Source: CAIMUM01 sp034429715 (GTDB lineage: Bacteria > Chloroflexota > Dehalococcoidia > GIF9 > UBA5629). Taken from it: a stretch of DNA of 64,000 nucleotides. The notes beneath the pieces were generated by a model that made no database searches, was not told where the DNA came from, and saw only the letters and a program-made list of their open reading frames with translations. Made by a program: the position numbers and the translations under genes. Positions within the stretch are counted from its first letter, which is position 1. The number at the start of each line of letters is the position of its first letter. Positions 27,035 through 35,476 of the stretch are shown here, piece after piece. The DNA is taken from positions 13,613 to 77,612 of the forward strand of contig DAOUFR010000112.1 of assembly GCA_034429715.1 (NCBI GenBank), in the 5' to 3' direction.

Positions 27035-28531
27035 CTAACCCAGGTCTACCAGGTTCTTCATACCCGAGCGCAAGCGGGAGAGCTGAATAAAATGCGTGGG
27101 ATTAATGAAGAGCTCCGTGAGGTCGGCTATGTCATCAATTGTCGCACCTTTCTTCAGCAGGTACAGCAGGTACTGGAACGAGTCCTTTCCCCCATAGCCC
27201 ACATGCTGGGCGCCCAGGAATTTACGTGTCTTGGCATCATAGATAATCTTCTGGAACCCGGACAGGTCCGGCCACTGGTGGGCATATTCCATAGTTCCTT
27301 CAGCCAGGGGCAATGGCAGCCAGTTCTTGTATCCCTGTATGGGCATCCTGGCTACAAAGACCTGCCCTACTTTCTCTTTGGCCTCTTTCTCGGTCATGCC
27401 AACCCAGGTGGTCTCATAGAAGGTATGCAAAGTGTCAGCGAACAGATCAGTCTCAAACTCTGCGGGAGCGCCGAGGATATTCTTGGCTGCCATCATACCG
27501 CCCTGCCTGGCCTTCCACATCTCCATGACTCCGCCCGTGATATCGCCGCTGGCGTATATCCCGGGCACGTTGGTTGCCATGTGTTTGTCAATTACTATCT
27601 CTTTCTTAGGGCCGGTTTTCACACCGACCGGAGTGACAATATCTGAACGCGGCGTGCACCCTGTTCCCAGATAGACAAGATCTGCCTTAATTACCTTCTC
27701 CACGCCGTCTTTTCCCCTGACCGTCACAGATTTGACCGAGCCGCTGCCGTTTATAGAGACCAGCGTGGTCTCGTCAAGCACCGGCAGGCCCCTGATCTTC
27801 ATCATGCGGAGAGTATAATCCCTCACATCATCATCGATGGGGAACTGGCTGAGCGCCGGCATCATTTCGACCACGGTGGTGTTGCAGCCTACCGCATTGA
27901 AAAAGGCTGCCCAGGGCAGACCGCTCTTGGAGGCGCCCACTACCACGACATCTTTGGGCTCGTAATCGAGCTCCAGAAAGTCTGCATAAGTATATACCCC
28001 CTTAAGGTTGGTTCCGGGCACAGGCGGCACCGAGGGGCCGGCGCCCGCCGCTACGATGATGTTCTTTGTTTTGAACTCGCCCTTACCCTGGACGGCGACG
28101 GTGTGCGCATCAAGCACGGAAGCCCTCTGATTGAGCAAGAACTGAAGCTTGAGTTGCTCCTTGCTCTGATGGAACATGAAATCGAAGACATACTCTCGCC
28201 CGATAATGAAATCTCTTAAAACGGGCAGAATTTCGACTTTACCGTTTTTCCTGGGGAACTTGGGCCAGTATTCTTTCTTATCCCAGATCCTCGCCTTATC
28301 CAGCTCAACTGCTATCTCATATAGATAATGGTGCAGCACACAGGCGTTCTTGCAGCACTTTCCACCCAGGTGATTGTCCGCCTCGATGGTGAGTTGGTTA
28401 CCGCCCATAGCGCGGAAATAGGATGAGCCGAACCTTCCTGAAGCTCCGCCACCGATGAAGATAGCGTCCCATTCCCTGGTAGTCGAATCATAATTGTCAT
28501 AGGGCCTTCTGTTATCGTAAAAAGTTGTCAT
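27035..28531 (-). CDS. 2-ketopropyl-CoM carboxylase-like disulfide oxidoreductase
   Basis: 498 aa FAD/NAD(P) disulfide oxidoreductase. FAD motif GGGASGRFG (27-35), redox cysteines Cys59-x4-Cys64 in GGKCCKNAC, and a second Rossmann motif VVVGASKSG. Most relatives have a C-terminal His-Glu dyad. Here the C-terminus reads FINPTHFIQLSRL with Phe475 and His480, the Phe-x4-His pair that marks 2-ketopropyl-coenzyme M oxidoreductase/carboxylase. Arg33 and Arg342 sit where that enzyme has the two Arg that bind the sulfonate of coenzyme M, judged by spacing from the redox Cys (from memory, no alignment run). It is last of a three-gene minus-strand set with the small Cys protein and LarA-like gene. AGGAGAG precedes ATG. 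Confidence 0.75.
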   Translation of the reverse strand: MTTFYDNRRPYDNYDSTTREWDAIFIGGGASGRFGSSYFRAMGGNQLTIEADNHLGGKCCKNACVLHHYLYEIAVELDKARIWDKKEYWPKFPRKNGKVEILPVLRDFIIGREYVFDFMFHQSKEQLKLQFLLNQRASVLDAHTVAVQGKGEFKTKNIIVAAGAGPSVPPVPGTNLKGVYTYADFLELDYEPKDVVVVGASKSGLPWAAFFNAVGCNTTVVEMMPALSQFPIDDDVRDYTLRMMKIRGLPVLDETTLVSINGSGSVKSVTVRGKDGVEKVIKADLVYLGTGCTPRSDIVTPVGVKTGPKKEIVIDKHMATNVPGIYASGDITGGVMEMWKARQGGMMAAKNILGAPAEFETDLFADTLHTFYETTWVGMTEKEAKEKVGQVFVARMPIQGYKNWLPLPLAEGTMEYAHQWPDLSGFQKIIYDAKTRKFLGAQHVGYGGKDSFQYLLYLLKKGATIDDIADLTELFINPTHFIQLSRLRSGMKNLVDLG

Positions 28532-28563
28532 CTTTTCTCTCCTGCGTAATAGTCAACCGGAGT

Positions 28564-28779
28564 TCAGTCCTTCAACACATGTGTGACTGTACGAACACAG
28601 TCAAGCCTGTTGCAGGTTGTCTCCAGCTTGTCGATGTTTTTAAAAGCCAATCCGAAGTTGTCGGCATTCAGCTTGACCTTGCAGACAAAGCATTTGAGCT
28701 TGCCGGCAACGAGGTTGTCCCAGATTCCCAGGTATTGAAGGTGATCCTTGATTTCGCCCTGATAAGACTGCAGACGCAT
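28564..28779 (-). CDS. Small cysteine-rich, probably zinc-binding protein
   Basis: 71 aa, preceded by a perfect AGGAGG, so likely real. KCFVCKVKLNADNFG (29-43) holds a Cys-x2-Cys pair. Two more cysteines follow in ETTCNRLDC, giving a CxxC...CxxxxC pattern suited to one zinc ion. It has no signal peptide. It lies 21 bases after the LarA-like gene and 32 bases before the 2-KPCC-like gene, so it is probably co-transcribed and may serve one of them. I do not recognise the family. Confidence 0.65.
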   Translation of the reverse strand: MRLQSYQGEIKDHLQYLGIWDNLVAGKLKCFVCKVKLNADNFGLAFKNIDKLETTCNRLDCVRTVTHVLKD

Positions 28780-28800
28780 CTTACGCCTCCTGATTTTATA

Positions 28801-30255
28801 TTATTTAACGTAGAACCTGGGCCTGATCCTGGTCCAGAAGGACGGACAGGCCATGACCCTTGGATTTTTTCCTACTACTTTCTCTGCTATTTTCATGGCT
28901 TCACCGAAATCTCGAGCGGGAGTGCAGCCTACATCACGCACCGCGCCGGGGCCACCGGTGCCGCTGACTTGTACCTGAGCCAGCGGATTGTCCATGCCCG
29001 GCACACCCGCCATAATGATCTTATTGGCCTGGTTAAGGGCATACTCGCTCTCATACATCAGCCAGAAGCCGTGCACGGGCGCGTAGGCATGCCCATGCCT
29101 GTATTTAAAAATGAGGTCTTCGCGGTACATGAACTCCTCTTCATAAACGGATAGCTCCCGCATTGAGAAGCAGTTACGGTAAAGGTCGAGTATCTCCGAA
29201 TAAGACGGGTGCGACCTCTCGTCTATAGTGCCGTCGCAATGAGCCAGCGCGATGACAACACCGCCTTCTCTCAGCAATGGTTTATTGACCCACATCCGTA
29301 CGGGGGCGCACGCCGCAGCCAGCGCTATGAGAGGATTGCTGGTCTCACCGTAAAGCGAGTAACGCGGTACACCGTAGATAAGCACATCGGCCTGCGGCAC
29401 CTCCATATGATAGATGCTTTCGGCAAATTTCCAGGTAGGTTCGTTGATCTCAGGCGAATAACCTGCAAAAACCCCGGCCGGAGCGCCACCTGCGGTGGGG
29501 ACGACATCCACATAAAATACACGCTTTCCGGTGAATTTTTCGATCTGAGCCATGACCGCTTCCTTGTGAGCGCGATACATCATGGTATGCTGGTTGCCGT
29601 GGCAGGAATCAGGATGGCCTACCACCGGAAAACCGTGCGTTGATGTCATACTGCGCGTGCTGGGAAAACCGATTATCACGCCGGTACCCGTCATACCACC
29701 CCAGTTCGAAACTACCACAGTGCCTGTATAAATAAAAAGGTCGGAATCCTGCAACGCCCTGTTGTACTCCACATAATCACCCATAGCAGATGTGCCCATA
29801 TATACGAGGTTCTCTGTGTCATGGCAATCATGGTTGATAATTCTTGAGGCGCTTCCGGGCGGCGCAAACCTGTCATAGATGGCCGGCCCCAGGTAAGCCC
29901 TCAACTGAATGTCGGTCCATTTGCAGTGATTGCCGCTACCGCATAGAAAATATATATTTTCTTCTTTCACACCGGCCTTAAGAAGCTCTTCTATCAGAAT
30001 GGGGATAATCATCTGCCGCGGTTTCCCCGGCCGGGATGGGTCATCAAAACCGATGGTAACCTTGCCGTTACGCGCCTTTTGGGCCAGCTCGGACAGGGGC
30101 GGCGCGCCTACCGGCTTCGCAATAGCATCACGTATGGCTTTTTCGGGGTCCTGTAAGGCTGGAGGATTGGGGATCTCTCCCACCACTGTTTCTCCCGGCA
30201 CCTCAATGTCTATCTTCTTATCCCAATAGTCTGCCTGGATTGTTTTATTGCTCAC
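28801..30255 (-). CDS. LarA-like (DUF2088) protein, divergent nickel-pincer racemase homologue
   Basis: 484 aa from GTG 30255, chosen because AAGGAGG lies 6 bases upstream; a TTG at 30273 is in frame but contains that ribosome site. Family features: GFDDPSRPGKP (with Arg75), GSGNH (His110), INHDCHDTENLVYMG and a His in STHG (207). LarA racemises lactate with a nickel-pincer nucleotide bound to a Lys in a GG-x-K-x3-PG motif. The equivalent region here reads NWGGMTGTGVIIGFP, with no Lys and no preceding His. It may therefore use another cofactor state or have another reaction on a 2-hydroxy acid. It is first gene of a minus-strand set, divergent from an ABC transporter. Confidence 0.75.
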   Translation of the reverse strand: MSNKTIQADYWDKKIDIEVPGETVVGEIPNPPALQDPEKAIRDAIAKPVGAPPLSELAQKARNGKVTIGFDDPSRPGKPRQMIIPILIEELLKAGVKEENIYFLCGSGNHCKWTDIQLRAYLGPAIYDRFAPPGSASRIINHDCHDTENLVYMGTSAMGDYVEYNRALQDSDLFIYTGTVVVSNWGGMTGTGVIIGFPSTRSMTSTHGFPVVGHPDSCHGNQHTMMYRAHKEAVMAQIEKFTGKRVFYVDVVPTAGGAPAGVFAGYSPEINEPTWKFAESIYHMEVPQADVLIYGVPRYSLYGETSNPLIALAAACAPVRMWVNKPLLREGGVVIALAHCDGTIDERSHPSYSEILDLYRNCFSMRELSVYEEEFMYREDLIFKYRHGHAYAPVHGFWLMYESEYALNQANKIIMAGVPGMDNPLAQVQVSGTGGPGAVRDVGCTPARDFGEAMKIAEKVVGKNPRVMACPSFWTRIRPRFYVK

Positions 30256-30375
30256 CGTTATCCTCCTTAACAATTAAAATCGATCTTGATTTATCTATTG
30301 ATCAGATTCAAAGACGGCTTCATAATATCACAGCTATAATTTCAGTCCAAACCACTGTTCTTCTATCACCGGCAT

Positions 30376-30403
30376 TAGACAAATTATACAAATATTGTAT
30401 AAT
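30376..30403 (+). promoter_or_regulatory. Promoter of the SsuABC-like transporter operon
   Basis: TAGACA (30376-30381), 16 bases, TATAAT (30398-30403). The -10 lies inside the palindrome. A second start site is possible from the extended -10 TG-A-TATAAT at 30424-30432. Confidence 0.65.
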
Positions 30404-30405
30404 TT
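30381..30405. promoter_or_regulatory. Operator A: 25-bp palindrome between LarA-like and transporter genes
   Basis: A perfect inverted repeat with 11-bp arms, AAATTATACAA and TTGTATAATTT, around a 3-base spacer ATA. It overlaps the -10 of the plus-strand promoter and also contains a minus-strand TATAAT (30388-30383), so a bound protein could block both directions. The same element, with one base changed, lies upstream of dsrA at 48513-48537. Confidence 0.8.
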
Positions 30406-30411
30406 AATCAA
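30383..30411 (-). promoter_or_regulatory. Candidate minus-strand promoter of the LarA-like operon
   Basis: On the minus strand, TTGATT (30411-30406), 17 bases, TATAAT (30388-30383). The -10 is part of operator A. The GTG start is 128 bases downstream. Confidence 0.5.
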
Positions 30412-30453
30412 CCCCTTGGCGACTGATATAATTTGCTGAATCAGGTGGTGTAG

Positions 30454-31452
30454 ATGAAACTTATATTAAAGCTGCTGATGAGTTTTGTGCTGGCGTCGTT
30501 GTTATTTCTCCCCGTCAGTGGTCTGTGGGGCTGTGCGCCTGCGAAGCCGCCCTCCATACGTATCGGCTATCTGCTGGGCGATCTGCACCAGTTGCCGTTC
30601 TTTGTGGCCGAGGACAAAGGATTCTTCACTGAGGAAGGACTGGATATCGAGGTGGTGGGTCCCTTTGAGGCAGGGCCTGCAGAGATGGATGCTCTGGCAG
30701 CCGGCCAGATCGATATGGGCTACGTCGGAATGGCGCCTGCCGTGATGGCGGCTGCCCGCAAGATTCCACTTGCCATAGTATCGGGTGTCAATCTGGAGGG
30801 TTCCGGCCTGGTGACCCGTACAGATATAAGCAGCGTTTCCGAACTGAAGTCAAAAAAAATAGCAACGCCTGCGCCGGGATCGATACAATATGTAATGTTC
30901 GGGATGCTTCTGGCCGATAATGATTTAGGTTACAACGACATCGAGCTTTTCCCCGGTACCGTTAAACCCCCGGATATGCCACAGTCCCTGCAGACCGGAC
31001 GCATCGACGGATACTTTGTATGGGAGCCTTTCGTAGCTAAGTCTGTTGTAGGCGGCTACGGTAAAGTCCTTGTGGAATCAAAGGATATCTGGCCCGGTCA
31101 TCCCTGCTGTGTGATAGTGGCAGGGGGTGATTTCATCCGTTCTCAGGATAGCGTTGTAGCTGCGGTAATACGTGCGCATCGCAGGGCTATTGATTATATA
31201 GCGGCCAACCCGGACGAAGCCAAAGCTATTGCCAGCAAATGGACCAAACTGGATTCCGCCGTTATCGATAACGCTTTCCAACGGGTAAAATACACCTATT
31301 CTCTTAATAAGGACGATGTCAAGAAATTTGTTGGGGACATCATTAATCTTGGTGAGACAGGAGCGATCAAGCCGATAATAACAACTGCTGATGTCCCGGA
31401 TTTAGATAAGTTTGTCGAGATGGTAGTAGATACCAAATATATTCAGAGGTGA
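30454..31452 (+). CDS. ABC transporter substrate-binding lipoprotein, SsuA/TauA/NitT type
   Basis: 332 aa. Lipoprotein signal ending LPVSGLWGC, then a type II binding-protein fold: IRIGYLLGDLHQLPFFVAEDKGFF, GLDIEVVGPF, and AAGQIDMGYVG. This family binds sulfonates, taurine, nitrate, thiamine precursors or similar small anions, delivering them to the permease encoded next. It heads a three-gene operon under operator A. Because that operator also lies at dsrAB, an organosulfonate is the ligand I favour; this is inference. GGTGGT precedes the ATG. Confidence 0.85.
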   Translation: MKLILKLLMSFVLASLLFLPVSGLWGCAPAKPPSIRIGYLLGDLHQLPFFVAEDKGFFTEEGLDIEVVGPFEAGPAEMDALAAGQIDMGYVGMAPAVMAAARKIPLAIVSGVNLEGSGLVTRTDISSVSELKSKKIATPAPGSIQYVMFGMLLADNDLGYNDIELFPGTVKPPDMPQSLQTGRIDGYFVWEPFVAKSVVGGYGKVLVESKDIWPGHPCCVIVAGGDFIRSQDSVVAAVIRAHRRAIDYIAANPDEAKAIASKWTKLDSAVIDNAFQRVKYTYSLNKDDVKKFVGDIINLGETGAIKPIITTADVPDLDKFVEMVVDTKYIQR

Positions 31453-31495
31453 GGCCACGCGTCCTTTACGACTAATTTCGATCCTCCTGTTCCTG

Positions 31496-32221
31496 GTGAT
31501 CTGGGAAGCGGCAGCCCTCCTGGCCAATATACCGCAGCTTTTTCCGACTCCTGTTGCCGTAATTATCGCCCTCGGACAGCTGTTTGTCGCACCCGGTCCT
31601 CCCGGATTGTCATGGGCCGGCGAATTAATGGGGAATACACTAATCAGCCTCTGGAGGGTCATGGTCGGTTTTGCGCTGGCGGGAGTGACGGGAATATTGC
31701 TGGGCATCATCATCGGCTGGTGGCGAAATGCCCGAGACCTGCTGGAGCCGATCATAGAGCTGCTGCGCCCTATCCCGCCACTGGCCTGGATACCGCTGGC
31801 CATGCTGTGGTTTGGACTGGGTTTCAAGCCTGCGGTCTTCCTGATCTGGCTGGGCGCCTTTTTCCCGATTTTGCTCAATACGGTGCTCGGCATGGAGAGC
31901 ACGCCCAACAAGCTGGTGGAGGTAGCTAAAACGCTTGGCGCCGGACCCTGGCAGATACTGTTTAAGGTCGGTTTGCCGTCGGCGGCCCCCTCCATCATGG
32001 CAGGCCTGCGCATCGGTATCGGGATAGGGTGGATGTGCCTGGTCGCGGCTGAACTGACAGGTTCCAACTCCGGACTGGGTTACATGATAATGTACTACTA
32101 CTCGACCATGGAAGCATCAAAGACAGTTGCAGGCATGCTGATGATCGGTATCGTGGGCTTTCTGATGTTCATCGGACTCAAAAATCTCGAGGATAAAATC
32201 CTGTTCTGGAAGGCGACATGA
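31496..32221 (+). CDS. ABC transporter permease, SsuC/TauC type (start uncertain)
   Basis: Inner-membrane permease of the operon. EAA-like loop VEVAKTLGAGPWQILFKVGLPSAAPSIMAGL. The first canonical start in frame is GTG 31496 (241 aa), but it would cut the first membrane helix. The frame upstream reads RPLRLISILLFLVIWEA, which is typical N-terminal sequence for the family. AGAGGTGAGG (31445-31454) is a good ribosome site whose natural partner is codon 31457, an ACG. Either ACG is used as a start or an ATG has been changed to ACG by mutation or sequencing error. The stop overlaps the next ATG. Confidence 0.82.
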   Translation: MIWEAAALLANIPQLFPTPVAVIIALGQLFVAPGPPGLSWAGELMGNTLISLWRVMVGFALAGVTGILLGIIIGWWRNARDLLEPIIELLRPIPPLAWIPLAMLWFGLGFKPAVFLIWLGAFFPILLNTVLGMESTPNKLVEVAKTLGAGPWQILFKVGLPSAAPSIMAGLRIGIGIGWMCLVAAELTGSNSGLGYMIMYYYSTMEASKTVAGMLMIGIVGFLMFIGLKNLEDKILFWKAT

Positions 32222-32982
32222 GCGGGAAAAAACTCATCATCGAACGCGTCACGAAAACCTTTATCGAGAAAAAAGGGGGCACATCCACTATGGCCCTGCG
32301 CGAATTCAGCCTGGAAATTGAACAAGGCGAGTTTGTCTGCCTGGTTGGCCCCTCCGGATGCGGTAAGACCACGCTGCTCAAGCTCGTTGCCGGTCTCGAA
32401 CAGGCCAGTTCAGGCTCTATTTATCTCGATGGGAACCCGGTAACCGGGCCGGGCCGTGAGAGGGGACTGGTCTTTCAGGATTTCGCATTGTTCCCCTGGA
32501 GGGATGTCCGAGACAATGTGGCCTTCGGTCCGGAGGTTCTCAAAGTACCGCTCTCTGAGCGACTGCGAATCGCTGAACACTGCATCGATCTCGTTGGATT
32601 GTCCGGCAGCAGTCACAAGTACCCTTCTGAGCTTTCCGGAGGCATGAAGCAACGTGTGGCCATCGCACGCGCCCTGGCCAACAGTCCGGAAGTGCTGCTG
32701 ATGGATGAGCCATTCGGTTCGCTTGACGCACAAACACGCAACCAGATGCAGAACGAGTTACTACGTATCTGGCAGGATAATAAAAAGGCCGTAGTCTTCG
32801 TCACACACAGTGTAGAAGAGGCGGTTTACCTCTCAAACCGGATTGTGGTGATGACAGGCAGCCCGGGAACAGTTAAGCAGATCTACACTGTGGAGCTTTC
32901 CTATCCACGCTCGCGCGCCGACCATGGTTTTATCTCCCTTCGCGAGAAAATAACAGGCTGCATGGCCGAAGAGTGCAGGTAA
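32218..32982 (+). CDS. ABC transporter ATP-binding protein, SsuB/TauB type
   Basis: 254 aa ATPase of the importer. Walker A GPSGCGKTT (44-52), Q-loop FQDFALFPW, signature LSGGMKQRV (from about 139), Walker B VLLMDEPFGSLD and switch His in VTHS. The ATG overlaps the permease stop by 4 bases (ATGA), which indicates translational coupling. Closest in type to sulfonate, taurine and nitrate ATPases. Confidence 0.9.
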   Translation: MSGKKLIIERVTKTFIEKKGGTSTMALREFSLEIEQGEFVCLVGPSGCGKTTLLKLVAGLEQASSGSIYLDGNPVTGPGRERGLVFQDFALFPWRDVRDNVAFGPEVLKVPLSERLRIAEHCIDLVGLSGSSHKYPSELSGGMKQRVAIARALANSPEVLLMDEPFGSLDAQTRNQMQNELLRIWQDNKKAVVFVTHSVEEAVYLSNRIVVMTGSPGTVKQIYTVELSYPRSRADHGFISLREKITGCMAEECR

Positions 32983-33116
32983 AAGCAAAATAGTCTATTA
33001 TTACTTAGGTCAATGATATCGGGCAGGAGGTGTAAATATAGTTGCATTCACTTCGGTTGACTGTCCTATTGCTGGATCGCCAGTTCATCTCAAATTTAAT
33101 GCTCGGAGGTTAGAAC

Positions 33117-34379
33117 TTGGATAGCACTAAGAGTAAAGCAGTACCGGTAATTCCGCCCAGAAGCCGCGGCTATATCGCATACTTAGCCGTGCTCATGACC
33201 ATCGTCGCCCTCATGGACTGGTATATATCCACGATCAAAATGACCGCTCTTCCTTATATACTTAAGGAATACAATTTAACCGCCGCCCAATTTTCATGGA
33301 CCGAGTCACTTTTCCTGATCCCAACTTTCCTTGTATTCTTGCTTAACGGGCTGAACGATATTATCGGCAGGAAGTGGTCGGTTTTCATTCTGATGCTGCT
33401 CATGGGAACTTCGTGCATTTGCATAGTGTATTTCACACCGTCATTCTTAATGTTTATGACATTTTACGCTGTTGCCATGCTCACGACCGTCTCCAATATG
33501 TGGGCCATTCCCATCGGCGAGGAGGCGAAGGCTGCCAACCGCGGCAAGATGGTCGCCCTTGTATATACAATCGGTATGATCCCCCTGAGCGCACTATTAC
33601 CGTCCCTTCTCGTTGATAAGCTGGGATTGGACTGGAGATGGATGTACGGCGTGATGTTCGTCATGATGATGATCGGCATTGTACTGTGGTTTTTTATGAA
33701 GGAAACAGCCAGGTACGAACAGATTAAGGCCGAACGCAAAGCCGGCACCCGTAAGGAGCATATCTTCGGTGTGGGAGTTATCACAAAAGGCGATATAAAA
33801 TACATTGCTATCGGCGCACTGATGTGGATATGCTGGCTGCTCGACCAGTTTCTCTTTTTCTGGGCAGGACATTATTTCATGGATATCAAAGGTTTAACCC
33901 TGCAGCAGTGGACTTACGGGGTACTGCTGTTGGCCATGTTAGGCACGATAGCCGGCGGCCTTATTGCTGGCTGGTTACTGGATAAGATCGGCAGGAAGGT
34001 AACATGGTTCATCGGGTGCCTGGGCATGGCAATTTCCATGGCACCTATAGGTTTCCTTCCGGATTCACTGGTACGCATTGCGGTTATCTCTGGCGGCTTC
34101 TTCATGGGTTTTTCCTACGCATGGATTGTAGTATTTATCCCTGAGATATTCCCCACGGATAGAAGGGGCTCCTGCCTGGGATGGACCACAACCATCACCC
34201 GCATCTCTTACGTGCTCGGTCCCGTAGTGGCAGCCGTTTTATTAACACTATCTCCCAATATGGAATGGTTCTGGGTGGTAACAGGGGCAATTATGATCAT
34301 TCCGGCCGTGAGTATTCTTATAATTAAACCCTATGAGACGAAAAACAAAGAGCTGGAAGAGATAGAGTTCAGGCTTTAG
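33117..34379 (+). CDS. MFS transporter
   Basis: 420 aa, 12 predicted membrane helices. GLNDIIGRKWS is the loop 2-3 motif, and GWLLDKIGRKVTW is its copy in the second half. The TTG start is supported by GGAGG 7 bases upstream. It resembles sugar-acid, aromatic-acid and sialic-acid type permeases, but the substrate cannot be predicted. It follows the ABC operon by 134 bases and may have its own promoter. Confidence 0.85.
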   Translation: MDSTKSKAVPVIPPRSRGYIAYLAVLMTIVALMDWYISTIKMTALPYILKEYNLTAAQFSWTESLFLIPTFLVFLLNGLNDIIGRKWSVFILMLLMGTSCICIVYFTPSFLMFMTFYAVAMLTTVSNMWAIPIGEEAKAANRGKMVALVYTIGMIPLSALLPSLLVDKLGLDWRWMYGVMFVMMMIGIVLWFFMKETARYEQIKAERKAGTRKEHIFGVGVITKGDIKYIAIGALMWICWLLDQFLFFWAGHYFMDIKGLTLQQWTYGVLLLAMLGTIAGGLIAGWLLDKIGRKVTWFIGCLGMAISMAPIGFLPDSLVRIAVISGGFFMGFSYAWIVVFIPEIFPTDRRGSCLGWTTTITRISYVLGPVVAAVLLTLSPNMEWFWVVTGAIMIIPAVSILIIKPYETKNKELEEIEFRL

Positions 34380-34465
34380 CCCGGTTAATTGGATCGGTTG
34401 GCGCCAGGCAGCAGCGGGGATTTTGTTACCTTATATAATCTCTACTACCATGGAGGGACCATAAT

Positions 34466-35416
34466 ATGAAAGGCAAAGGTAAAATAGTGTGTAACGTTGC
34501 TGTGATCGGTGCTGGAGTAATGGGTCCCGGCATCGCCCAGGTTTTCGCCCAGGCAGGTTGCCCGGTTAAAATTATTGATATCGACAAGGTAGCCTTACAG
34601 CAGGCACGAGAACGCATCGAATCAAGTGTAAGCGCGTTTAAACAAGCCGGGATTTATGGAGCGCGTAAAGCGGCCGCAACATTATCCAATATCAGTGTCA
34701 CAGCAAACCTTGCGGACGGACTTAAAAAGGCCGGTTTCATCGTTGAGGCGATCGGGGAAAACATGGAGTTGAAAAGGGCTCTGTACAAGCAGGTTGAGAA
34801 GCTTGCCCCACCCTCAGCCGTTATCGCCAGCAATACCTCGACGTTCTCTATCGATGATTTGGCCAAGGGATCAAAACGGCCGGGAAGGTACATGTTAACG
34901 CACTTCGTTAATCCTCCAAATGTCATACCCCTGGTTGAAGTGGCCCGTGGAGTGCAGACTTCCGATAAAACCTACGATTTCACACTGGCTCTGCTCAAGC
35001 AGGCGGGCAAACGTCCCCTGATACTGAAGAAAATGATACCCGGACACCTAATCAACAACTTCAATTTTGCCATATTGAGCACTGCCCTGGGCTTTATGGG
35101 ACAGGGCATCGCCTCTATAGAGGATATTGACCGTGCGCTCACGGAGGCGCTCGGCCCACGTTATTCGATAATGGGTCCTTTCAAGACCATGGATTTGCTC
35201 GGCCTCAATATCATCTGGCAATCGGTGACTTCTTTTGATCCCAACGCCCACAATGATCCGCGCATCAAAGAGTTGAAAAAATTGTACCAGGCAGGCAAGC
35301 TGGGGATGAGAACCGGGGCAGGTTTCTATGACTACGGCGGAAAAACATACTTCGATACACTCAACCACTATAATCGCAGGATCCTAAAAGCTTATAAAAC
35401 GGCACAGGAAAAATAA
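34466..35416 (+). CDS. 3-hydroxyacyl-CoA dehydrogenase
   Basis: 316 aa. NAD-binding motif VIGAGVMGPGIAQVFAQAG (from about residue 13), and the catalytic His146 in LTHFVNPPNVIPLVEV. The C-terminal helical domain has GRPLILKK-like KRPLILKKMIPGHLINNF. It oxidises 3-hydroxyacyl-CoA to 3-ketoacyl-CoA with NAD+. It lacks the hydratase domain of FadB, so it is a stand-alone enzyme such as 3-hydroxybutyryl-CoA dehydrogenase. GGAGGG precedes ATG. Together with the acyl-CoA dehydrogenase and carboxylase in this window it suggests acyl-CoA metabolism. Confidence 0.88.
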   Translation: MKGKGKIVCNVAVIGAGVMGPGIAQVFAQAGCPVKIIDIDKVALQQARERIESSVSAFKQAGIYGARKAAATLSNISVTANLADGLKKAGFIVEAIGENMELKRALYKQVEKLAPPSAVIASNTSTFSIDDLAKGSKRPGRYMLTHFVNPPNVIPLVEVARGVQTSDKTYDFTLALLKQAGKRPLILKKMIPGHLINNFNFAILSTALGFMGQGIASIEDIDRALTEALGPRYSIMGPFKTMDLLGLNIIWQSVTSFDPNAHNDPRIKELKKLYQAGKLGMRTGAGFYDYGGKTYFDTLNHYNRRILKAYKTAQEK

Positions 35417-35476
35417 TCCCGCAGCACAGGTTATTCTATAAATAGATTGATATTTAATTGACCGGTTTCAGGCATC

